From an uncultured Pseudomonadota bacterium (lineage in GTDB: Bacteria > Pseudomonadota > Gammaproteobacteria > Steroidobacterales > Steroidobacteraceae), in NCBI GenBank assembly GCA_903885195.1, contig CAISHQ010000057.1:1-34147 (forward strand): a DNA stretch of 34,147 nt. The letters run 5' to 3'. The notes beneath the pieces were generated by a model. It did no database searches, was not told where the DNA came from, and saw nothing but the letters and a program-made list of their open reading frames with translations. Below, in pieces: positions 1 through 6,461 of this stretch. Numbering within the stretch: position 1 is the first letter of the stretch; every line of letters starts with the position of its first letter. The position numbers and the translations under genes are program-made.

Positions 1-643
1 ACTCAAGCGGCCCCAGTCCGAGCGCCTCATCGAGCACGAAACGCAGCAGCTCGGCGGGGCTGCAGCCGGCGCGGGTTGCCTCATCGGCGAGCAGCGGTTG
101 CAGCAACTGGGTGGCAAGCTCGCGCAACGCCGCGTCGGACATGCTGGCGACGTCATGGCGCCGCAGGTCGAATTGCGCAAGCAGTCGCTTGTGCAAGCGT
201 CCCGCGGCCTCCAGGCGGGCCGCCGAGTGCGCCGGCGGGGGTTGCGAGCCCGCAGGCCTCTCTGCGCAAGGCGAGATCGGCGCTGGCCTCGCGCACGAAT
301 CGATGCCGAGGCGTGACTCCGAGTCAGTCGGCTCAGCCACCGGCGCGATGCGCTCGGCTGCCTCGATGCGGATGTCGCAATCGCCCACGTGAACCACATC
401 CCAAGGCCCCAGCGGCCCCGCCGTGACCACACGCTCGCCGTTCACTCGCGTTCCAGCCGGACAACCGAGATCGACGATGCTGTATCGACCCTCAGCGCAC
501 AATTCGAGGCGCACGTGGTGCACGCCGACGCCGGTGCCGCGCACGCGAATCGGACAGTCGTCCCCGGAACCGATCCACTGCGCACCCACTATCAAGGGCA
601 CGGTCCGCGTCTGGCCCTGTCGATCGATGATTCGTGCCTGCAT
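1..643 (-). CDS. cpaF: FHA domain fused to Tad pilus ATPase CpaF/TadA (partial, N-terminal 214 residues)
   Basis: CpaF/TadA is the cytoplasmic secretion ATPase that powers Tad pilus assembly. The visible part has two regions. Residues 1 to about 95 form a forkhead-associated domain, with the IVDLG, GTRVNG and VHVGD beta-strand signatures. From about residue 145 the sequence matches the all-helical N-terminal domain of CpaF (RLHKRLLAQFDLRR, then VLDEALGLGPL just before the edge). The Walker motifs would lie beyond position 1. The ATG at 643 follows the secretin stop after one base (TGAGATG), so translation is probably coupled. The FHA domain lacks the usual phosphothreonine-binding residues: the Arg of the GR motif is Ser26, and the Ser-Arg-x-His signature reads Gly40-Val-His-His43. 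The family call is firm; full length and activity cannot be judged. Confidence 0.88.
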   Translation of the reverse strand, partial: MQARIIDRQGQTRTVPLIVGAQWIGSGDDCPIRVRGTGVGVHHVRLELCAEGRYSIVDLGCPAGTRVNGERVVTAGPLGPWDVVHVGDCDIRIEAAERIAPVAEPTDSESRLGIDSCARPAPISPCAERPAGSQPPPAHSAARLEAAGRLHKRLLAQFDLRRHDVASMSDAALRELATQLLQPLLADEATRAGCSPAELLRFVLDEALGLGPLE

Positions 644-644
644 C

Positions 645-1931
645 TCAGGCCCCCTTGCGGCCGAAGGATTCAATGCGCTCTTGGGTCCGTTGCAACAGTT
701 CCGGTGTGTCGGCGGGCGCCTCCGCACTCTCGATGCGTGGCGTCAGGAAGATCACGAGCTCGGATTCATCAGCCCTATTTCCGCGGACACCGAACAAGCG
801 GCCCATGACGGGGACTCGCGCCAGGGCCGGGACGCCCGAGGTGTCGATGCTGCGCTGGCGATTGGCGAGACCCGCGATCACTACGGTCTCGCCACTGCGC
901 AGGTTGACGTCAGTCACCGAGCGACGCTTCAGCAGGCCTGGAATCCCAGCCACTCGCTGCGCGTTGTCCACCTGACTGAGTTCGGTTTCGACTCTGACGA
1001 AGATCGCCCCTTGCGCGTCGGCCACCGGCTTGATGTCGAGGATGACACCGTACTCGCGAAACTCGACATCGGTCGCGCCCACGCTGTTGGTGACCGGGAC
1101 GGGTATTTCGCCGCCCGCGACGAAACGCGCTGCCCCGCCGCTGCGACAACTCAATCGTGGCTCAGCCACCAACAGCGCTTCGCCTGTCTCCTCGAGCGCT
1201 CGCAGGCGCGAGTCAAGGACTGCAGACACGCCAAGATAAGCCCGTGCGGCCGTGCGCGCCGGCAGTGGATCGAAAGCCGCCTCGGGAATCGGGTCGTTCT
1301 CCGGCCTGACTCGAAAGCGATCGTTATGGACGAAATCGGCGATCACTCCCGCACTCGGCCCGTTGATCTCGTCACGCCAACGGATGCCAAGCTCGCGCAA
1401 CCGACCGCGCCTAAATTCGACGATGCGCACGTCCACATGCACCATGCTTTCCCAGCCGAGCTTGCCGACGAAGTCGATGACGACCCCCGGAAAAATGCCC
1501 GCAATCGCTGCAGCGCGCTCGCGTGCGCGCGCATCGGCACTATCGCCTTCGAGAAGGATGCGCTGCCCGGCAAGACGGGCATCCACTCCCTCGACACCTT
1601 GCAGCATGCCCTGCACCGCTCGCAGAGTGGCTTGCAGGTCGCTCGCCGTGACCACGACTTCGATGCGGCGTTGCGACCCGTCGCGCAGCCACAACTGCAG
1701 CACGGTGCTACCGGGTGCTTGTCCGATGAGCACCACCTGCTGCGGACTCACTGGCGCCGCTGACAGCACCTTGCCGTTACCGACGGCGATGCGCGTGGTG
1801 GCCACCTCGAGCACGCGGCTGTCGCCGACGAAAAGGTTGATCGGCGCATCGTCGGGCAGCGACGCGCCCGTCTCCGCGACGGCGCCGATGCACGGCAGCA
1901 CACACAATAGAATCCAGCGCAGATATTTCAT
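645..1931 (-). CDS. cpaC: Tad pilus outer-membrane secretin CpaC/RcpA
   Basis: This protein forms the outer-membrane ring through which the Tad pilus passes. The 428-residue sequence begins with a Sec signal peptide (cleavage probably after GAVA, about residue 19). It continues with the pilus-secretin N-terminal domain (about 28-100, with INLFVGDSRVLEV and APGSTVLQLWLRDG), a BON-like region, and the C-terminal secretin domain (about 170-405). The last has AEPRLSCRSGGAARFVAGGE, EYGVILDIKP, LRSGETVVIAGL and the terminal ELVIFLTPRI. Length is normal for CpaC. The ATG at 1931 sits just before a hydrophobic leader. A 115-base gap separates it from cpaB upstream, the only loose junction in this operon, and it contains a 13-base tandem repeat. 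Confidence in the family is high. Confidence 0.94.
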   Translation of the reverse strand: MKYLRWILLCVLPCIGAVAETGASLPDDAPINLFVGDSRVLEVATTRIAVGNGKVLSAAPVSPQQVVLIGQAPGSTVLQLWLRDGSQRRIEVVVTASDLQATLRAVQGMLQGVEGVDARLAGQRILLEGDSADARARERAAAIAGIFPGVVIDFVGKLGWESMVHVDVRIVEFRRGRLRELGIRWRDEINGPSAGVIADFVHNDRFRVRPENDPIPEAAFDPLPARTAARAYLGVSAVLDSRLRALEETGEALLVAEPRLSCRSGGAARFVAGGEIPVPVTNSVGATDVEFREYGVILDIKPVADAQGAIFVRVETELSQVDNAQRVAGIPGLLKRRSVTDVNLRSGETVVIAGLANRQRSIDTSGVPALARVPVMGRLFGVRGNRADESELVIFLTPRIESAEAPADTPELLQRTQERIESFGRKGA

Positions 1932-1942
1932 GGTCGGTGTCT

Positions 1943-1968
1943 CTCATTGTTCGTGCTCATTGATCGTG
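1943..1968. repeat. Two tandem copies of a 13-base unit upstream of the secretin gene
   Basis: CTCATTGTTCGTG at 1943-1955 is followed directly by CTCATTGATCGTG at 1956-1968, with one mismatch. A third, degenerate copy may follow (CTCTTTGAACGTT, 1969-1981). The repeat lies 12 to 50 bases upstream of the cpaC start codon, in the 1932-2046 gap between cpaB and cpaC. No promoter could be recognised in this gap. The repeat could be an operator or a relic of slippage; nothing in the sequence decides between them. Confidence 0.6.
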
Positions 1969-2046
1969 CTCTTTGAACGTTCGGGTTGACCGTGGTCATG
2001 TCGATCTGCATTGCATTGCGTTGCACAGGGCCGCGATGCGCTGCAC

Positions 2047-2931
2047 TCAGCCCCCAGGAAACCAATGACGTGCCTTGGTAGGTGCCGCATCACCCCCCAC
2101 CATCACCTCGATGCTGTGACCGCGTGCTTGGCGACGTGCCTCAACCGTCTTGACGCCAACGGATGTGCAAGCACTCGAGCCCGAGGCGCGCGAGCTGAGC
2201 TGCGTCGGATGCACATCAGACTCGCCGCGCAACATGGGGATCAACTCGCCGATCCGCAGAGCGATGGCCAGTTGCTGCGCCTGCTCGGGCGTAACGTCGA
2301 GGGTGATCGTCGAGTAATCGACCGACTCGTCAGCGCCACCACGCAGCGCGGCCTCGGCACTGCGCGACGGATCACTTTGCCGTTGTCCGGTGGCCAACAC
2401 CTTTACGGTTTCGAGGAGCGGTCGCACGAGCACGCAACGCCCGTTACCCTCGGTACGCTCCTCGGCCAGCATCAGGTCGATGTGATCGCCCGGACGGACT
2501 AATCCCGCCTGTGAACTGACCTCGTCGACGGGTACGGTGACGGCGCGTGCCCCGCCGCGCAGCCGAGCCGCCAGCGTCGGGTCGGCCTGCTGCAGCAGTT
2601 GTGTGACGACGACCGGCTCACCCGCGCCGAGCGGAACGAGCAACGGCTTGCCCGTGGCGCGAGCGATGTCCTCGGGGCGAAATGCGCCGCGCGGTACGAA
2701 CGCCGCCGGCACCGAGCGGCGCGCGAGGTCGGCCACCTGCACGCTGCGACCAGCCGGCAGATCGCGTGCAGCCACGAGTACGGGCACCGGACTGTAGCGC
2801 TGCTCCCAGCTCTGGCGCACGGCAGCCGTGCTCTCCGCGAGATAGCGCCGCGCGCCGACGAATGCCAGCGCACCGCACACCAGCGCGACGAGCAACAACA
2901 GCATCGAATAATTGAAGCGAAACATCCCCAT
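2047..2931 (-). CDS. cpaB: Tad pilus assembly protein CpaB/RcpC
   Basis: CpaB/RcpC is a periplasmic, inner-membrane-anchored protein that works with the secretin. The 294-residue product has one N-terminal membrane segment (about residues 8-25, SMLLLLVALVCGALAFVG) and a SAF domain (about 45-110, VPVLVAARDLPAGRSV ... VPLGAGEPVV). A CpaB/RcpC core follows, with AVTVPVDEVSSQAGLVRPGDHIDL and ITLDVTPEQAQQLAIAL. The reading frame is open to an ATG at 2982, but that start would overlap the gene upstream. The ATG at 2931 has GGGGAG seven bases before it and directly precedes the membrane segment, so it was chosen. A 32-base gap separates it from the pseudopilin gene. The C-terminal tail after the core is short and rich in Ala and Gly. 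Confidence 0.92.
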   Translation of the reverse strand: MGMFRFNYSMLLLLVALVCGALAFVGARRYLAESTAAVRQSWEQRYSPVPVLVAARDLPAGRSVQVADLARRSVPAAFVPRGAFRPEDIARATGKPLLVPLGAGEPVVVTQLLQQADPTLAARLRGGARAVTVPVDEVSSQAGLVRPGDHIDLMLAEERTEGNGRCVLVRPLLETVKVLATGQRQSDPSRSAEAALRGGADESVDYSTITLDVTPEQAQQLAIALRIGELIPMLRGESDVHPTQLSSRASGSSACTSVGVKTVEARRQARGHSIEVMVGGDAAPTKARHWFPGG

Positions 2932-2963
2932 CGCGGTACTCCCCAAGAGTTTTTTTCGCGCAC

Positions 2964-3167
2964 TCACACCACGAGCAACCACTGCCGAAACGACACGGCG
3001 GCCTTAACCACCGCCTGCAGCAGTTGCTCCGCAGGCGACATGTCGTCGGTCCACGGCACGACCAGCACCAGCACGAGTAGCACGCAAATGAGAGTGAACT
3101 CGGCCATCACCTGGCCGCTCGCCGCGCGATGAAACGAGCGACGACACCTGGGCTCGCTACCGCACAT
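2964..3167 (-). CDS. Small TadE/Flp-like class III prepilin (67 aa)
   Basis: A short protein with the organisation of a Tad pseudopilin. A basic leader ends in SG|QVMAEF, which fits the class III prepilin peptidase site: Gly18 at -1, Gln19 at +1, Glu23 at +5 and Phe24 at +6. A 16-residue hydrophobic helix follows (TLICVLLVLVLVVPW), then only about 25 residues, with a short amphipathic helix (AEQLLQAVVKAAVSF). The ATG at 3167 lies four bases after the upstream stop and was preferred to the ATGs at 3182 and 3200, which overlap that gene. No strong ribosome-binding site is visible, which suggests coupled translation. Compared with TadE or TadF it is very short. It could be a minor pilin, a truncated TadE, or an inner-membrane assembly factor. 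No specific family was recognised. Confidence 0.7.
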   Translation of the reverse strand: MCGSEPRCRRSFHRAASGQVMAEFTLICVLLVLVLVVPWTDDMSPAEQLLQAVVKAAVSFRQWLLVV

Positions 3168-3171
3168 GGCG

Positions 3172-3858
3172 CTACCGCGCATGGACGGAGACCTGCGCAA
3201 TCACGGTGCTGCCTTCTCCGCTCGGTACGACAACAGCCTGCATCTGGCTATCCTCGCGAGTGGCCCACAGCACCACGCCGCGCTGCGATGGCGCACGGAA
3301 GGCCGGGCTCAACGACCAGCCTGCTGCACGCAGGGCAGTCGCGAACGCGGTAACTGTGTGGGACACGGCGACACGCGAAGACAGCGACACCGTCTGCGCA
3401 GCGCCGCGCCCGGCTCCCTGCTCGACCACGCTCAACAACGATAATGAGCGCGGCAGCACGATCGGTAGTCTGGGTTGAGCGGCAACCGGCTCACGAAGGT
3501 CACGCACGGCTACATGCACCTCGGTCCGCGAAGCATCGATGGCCTTCAGCGTAACCGTCTCGTGCAGGAACCCGACCTGCCTGCCGAGGATCGTGCGCTG
3601 CACCGTTTCAACATGCAGCGGAGGCCCTGCAGCCATCTCGGCCCACTCGCGCAGCAGCGCGGCGACCAGCGCCTGACGGGGCAACGCTACACGGATAGCC
3701 CGAGCTCGCAGCGGCACGCCGTTGACGCGAATATCGAACTCAGTCGCCTCGCCCGCAAACTGGGGCGAGGCACTGACGAGCCCCTGAGGCATCGCGGCAA
3801 GCGACATGGCGGAAACCAACCAGCGCGCCGCGATGCGACGGGAGGAACGTTTCAGCAT
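3172..3858 (-). CDS. Exported protein of unknown function inside the Tad operon (228 aa)
   Basis: The family was not recognised. The product begins with a strongly basic, then hydrophobic signal peptide (MLKRSSRRIAARWLVSAMSL; cleavage probably after LVSA, about residue 30), so it should be periplasmic or further out. The remainder has no membrane helix and no Cys, and it alternates beta-rich and amphipathic helical stretches. Two similar-looking segments (ALVAALLREWAEMAAGPPLH and VTAFATALRAAGWSLSPAFR) hint at two related lobes; this is a visual impression only. The ATG at 3858 has GAGGAA six bases upstream, and the previous gene's TGA lies immediately inside this start (ATGCTGA). It lies between the TadE-like and small pseudopilin genes, which implies a role in assembling or anchoring pilin-like subunits. 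Confidence 0.8.
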   Translation of the reverse strand: MLKRSSRRIAARWLVSAMSLAAMPQGLVSASPQFAGEATEFDIRVNGVPLRARAIRVALPRQALVAALLREWAEMAAGPPLHVETVQRTILGRQVGFLHETVTLKAIDASRTEVHVAVRDLREPVAAQPRLPIVLPRSLSLLSVVEQGAGRGAAQTVSLSSRVAVSHTVTAFATALRAAGWSLSPAFRAPSQRGVVLWATREDSQMQAVVVPSGEGSTVIAQVSVHAR

Positions 3859-4595
3859 GGGCGGTTCCTCAGATCCGTCGCTGCGGCGCCCTGCAGCCGA
3901 TCCGCGGGTACGACATCGATATCGATGCGACCGATGCAGAGTTTGGCAAAGGCAGGCTCGAGCAACGCGATCGCCCCGGTCACTGCGCGCATCGGCTCGG
4001 TCCATTCGCGCAGCGCGCCCGTCACCGCGAGGCCTGCGACTCTATCCGCGGCTGCCTCTCGACTGATGGCGAACCCATCGTCATGCAGGCTCGAGAGGCT
4101 CTCCTCCAGCGTGATACGAGGCTGGTCCAAAACGAGCTGCAAGCTCGCCGGGCTCGTCACCTCGATCCTCGCCGTCGCATGCATGGCCGAGGCTCGCGCG
4201 AGATCGAAAGAACCGGCTCCCAAAGCTCGGGCGGGCTCGAGCAAGGTGAACGCGATATCCTCGATCTGTTGAATACTCGGGGGCGGGACCGCGGCTGACA
4301 GAGATACCTGAGCGCCTGATGCGGCCCCCAAGCCGGACGCAAACAACGACTCCAGGTACTCACGGCGTGCATCGCTCGCAGCCTCCTCTGCGCTGATGGT
4401 GCCGCGTGCATAGTGATGCTGAAACAAAGCCTGGCGAGCGGCGGCCAGCGTTGCCTGCTGTGCTGCCTGCAGCTCGAAAAGGAACAAAGTACCGAGCAGC
4501 ATAGGCACGGCCAACATGGCCACCAGCAGCGTCTCGAGAAGCGCTTGCCCGCGGGCGGGTCGACAGGCGAGACCGTGACGCATCGCGCAGCTCAT
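3852..4595 (-). CDS. tadE: TadE-like pseudopilin
   Basis: TadE-family proteins are minor pseudopilins processed by the Tad prepilin peptidase. The 247-residue product has the site RPARG|QALLETLL: Gly16 at -1, Gln17 at +1 and Glu21 at +5. A hydrophobic helix follows (about 22-40, LLVAMLAVPMLLGTLFLF), then the TadE-type continuation with AQQATLAAARQALF. The remaining 190 residues show no recognisable domain. The ATG at 4595 forms an ATGA overlap with the upstream stop, which decides the start; no ribosome-binding site is needed or seen. At about 247 residues it is somewhat longer than typical TadE (150-200). TadE or TadF assignment within the family is uncertain. Confidence 0.8.
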   Translation of the reverse strand: MSCAMRHGLACRPARGQALLETLLVAMLAVPMLLGTLFLFELQAAQQATLAAARQALFQHHYARGTISAEEAASDARREYLESLFASGLGAASGAQVSLSAAVPPPSIQQIEDIAFTLLEPARALGAGSFDLARASAMHATARIEVTSPASLQLVLDQPRITLEESLSSLHDDGFAISREAAADRVAGLAVTGALREWTEPMRAVTGAIALLEPAFAKLCIGRIDIDVVPADRLQGAAATDLRNRPC

Positions 4596-6001
4596 CGGGG
4601 CAGGCTGGCGATCCATAAGGGATCGCCATCCACGGTGGCCATGAGCACTCGCTCCGCAACGGTGGACGACGCCATGCGCGAGTACCAAAACGGTGCGTAA
4701 AGACTCGGCTTCTCGACCGCTCCATCGCTGCGCGCCACCGGGCGGGAAAACTGACTGACGGCAACGGCGAGGGCATACATGGTGTCCGACGCCGAAGCGG
4801 ACTGCGGCGAGGATTGCGAATCGGCCTGCAGCACATGCGCCTCACCGTTCAGCGCGGCGACGCTGCGCAAGCCGAAGACCTCCGCGGCACCGCCTGCCGA
4901 CGCAGGCCGCCGCATGATCCGAACCGGTATACGCGGCGGGTCGAACTGCGCACGCTGCGCCACGGACAAGTCCCACATGGAAGGCAGTCCACGATAGATG
5001 CGATCGCGACGCATGCTGGCGAGCGCTGCCCGCGAGCCCGCGGGATTCACCTGCGTCGCATTGCCGTGCTGTCCGCGTGCTGCCGTGGCCATGCCACTTT
5101 GCACGGCAGACCACACCAGCGGAACCTGCTCGCGCATGCGGCCGAACAGCAGATAGCGACGCTGATGCTCGGAGAGGGTATCGACAGCACGCCAGGTATC
5201 GAAGCCGATCAGATCCGTGCCACCGCGCTTCTCGAGACGCAGGATGTCGACCCCAAGCAATGGACGCCAAGTGTTGTTGCGGCGGGTCGTGAACCCATCG
5301 AGTGAGCGCTCGAGCACGTCCTTTTGCCGCCATCGCCATGCGCCGCCGTAAAACGACGCAAAGCGGGTCCACTCCACCTGCCACGCCACCAACGCGGCCT
5401 CGCCACCAGGACTCAACTCGATGCGCGGATCGTCGCGCCGCAGCACTTCGCGCACGCTGGCAGGTACAACCTGCGCAGTGGCCAGATGCATCGCGCGCTG
5501 CGCCGCGGCCAGATCCTGATCGATCAGCGTCGTCACGCCCTCGAACGCAGACAACCCCGGTTGTAGTCCTCGATCGAGACTCATCCACAGACGCTGCAAA
5601 CTCGCGGTAGCCACGTCCACATAGGGAATCCAGGCCGTCAGCACCGCCGTCTTGAGCAGCAAGTCGTTCATGTACCGCGACCAGCCGCGAAGGCTGACCG
5701 ACTGAGCAATCGCGACCTCGTTGGCGATGATGGCCCGATTGGTGTACGCGTCGAAGTTCAGAGCACGCGCCTGCCAGGTAGCGGCGCCGAGCGCAGCGGC
5801 GTCGGCGATTTGTGCCAATCGACGCTTCTCGGTTACGGCCTGACCCGCGTCGTACGCCCACCATAACGCGGCGATCAACACCGCGAGCAAAGGCAGGGTC
5901 AAGGCCAGCGCCTGGCCGCGGGCGTATCGCAGGGGTCGAGCGACCGGGGGTGGCGGAAAGCCACCCGACCCACGCGCGAAACACCCGCGGCCGACGATCA
6001 T
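4592..6001 (-). CDS. tadG: TadG-like Flp pilus assembly protein
   Basis: Proteins of this family are anchored by an N-terminal pilin-like helix and carry a large extracytoplasmic domain. Of 469 residues, a short proline-rich leader is followed by ARG|QALALTLPLLAVLIAALWW, then by the family signature AVTEKRRLAQIADAAALGAA. The peptidase-type Gly29|Gln30 is present, but the +5 position is Leu34, not Glu. The rest (about 75-469) is soluble-looking and rich in Trp and Arg; no von Willebrand domain could be recognised. The ATG at 6001 overlaps the pilin stop as ATGA. It also overlaps tadE downstream by four bases. The family call rests on the N-terminal 75 residues and the context; the function of the large domain is unknown. 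Confidence 0.78.
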   Translation of the reverse strand: MIVGRGCFARGSGGFPPPPVARPLRYARGQALALTLPLLAVLIAALWWAYDAGQAVTEKRRLAQIADAAALGAATWQARALNFDAYTNRAIIANEVAIAQSVSLRGWSRYMNDLLLKTAVLTAWIPYVDVATASLQRLWMSLDRGLQPGLSAFEGVTTLIDQDLAAAQRAMHLATAQVVPASVREVLRRDDPRIELSPGGEAALVAWQVEWTRFASFYGGAWRWRQKDVLERSLDGFTTRRNNTWRPLLGVDILRLEKRGGTDLIGFDTWRAVDTLSEHQRRYLLFGRMREQVPLVWSAVQSGMATAARGQHGNATQVNPAGSRAALASMRRDRIYRGLPSMWDLSVAQRAQFDPPRIPVRIMRRPASAGGAAEVFGLRSVAALNGEAHVLQADSQSSPQSASASDTMYALAVAVSQFSRPVARSDGAVEKPSLYAPFWYSRMASSTVAERVLMATVDGDPLWIASLPR

Positions 6002-6270
6002 TTTTCGAAGTCCTCGAGGGTCTTGGTCTTGGCCTGCTCGTTGGCATCGTTGCGACCCTCAGTGACCAGCGTTCGGCCCGCACTGGTGGTCCGTCCCGAC
6101 AAGGCGACGGCAGCCACGGAGGTCTGGCCGCGGATTACGTCACCGAAGGCCGAGTAGACGCCGATGGCCGCCACGGCGATCAACGCCACGACGATGATGT
6201 ATTCGGTCATGCCTTGCCCCAACGTCGCGCGAGGCGACTTGAAATTGCCTGTCATGAATTTGCCTGTCAT
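5998..6270 (-). CDS. flp: Flp-family (type IVc) pilin precursor
   Basis: This is the likely major subunit of the Tad pilus. The 90-residue precursor has an 18-residue leader ending in LG|QGMTEY. Gly18 is -1, Gln19 is +1, and Glu23-Tyr24 are at +5 and +6, the Flp Glu-Tyr signature. The hydrophobic helix IIVVALIAVAAIGVYSAFG follows. The mature protein is about 72 residues, a little longer than typical Flp because of a charged C-terminal tail (EGRNDANEQAKTKTLEDFEK). The ATG at 6270 has AGGGAG eight bases upstream and is preferred to the ATG at 6315, which would add a basic extension. It is the first gene of the operon, which fits a highly expressed subunit. The prepilin peptidase that would process it is not in this window. 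Confidence 0.88.
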   Translation of the reverse strand: MTGKFMTGNFKSPRATLGQGMTEYIIVVALIAVAAIGVYSAFGDVIRGQTSVAAVALSGRTTSAGRTLVTEGRNDANEQAKTKTLEDFEK

Positions 6271-6461
6271 GTGATGAACTCCCTGCACGTGACCGGCACC
6301 ACGCCGGCGAGGCATTCCACTCCCGCGCGAGCTTTGGCGTTAAGGGGCCATATCAGGTAAATCGGCAGCTATTGGCCCACCGTGTGCAAAACCGGGACGA
6401 AACGCCGGAATGCGCAGCCTTGTGATGTAATGGCGCATCCAACTTCGAAACAGAGGTTTCA
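6271..6461. promoter_or_regulatory. Divergent control region between the Tad operon and the S46 peptidase
   Basis: The interval holds the start region of two divergent transcripts. On the minus strand, TGG at 6379-6377 and GC at 6366-6365 are separated by 10 bases. That fits the invariant spacing of a sigma-54 (-24/-12) promoter, but only about 7 of 11 consensus bases match. On the plus strand TGTAAT (6426-6431) could be a -10 element for the peptidase gene; no -35 is recognisable. The peptidase start has GAGG five bases before its ATG (in cagaggtttcaATG). None of the promoter calls is strong. Confidence 0.3.

Noticed and set aside
423-1763. Plus-strand open frame of 446 codons
   Set aside because: It is antisense to cpaC. 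The protein has no family features, has biased composition, and reflects the lack of stops in GC-rich antisense frames.
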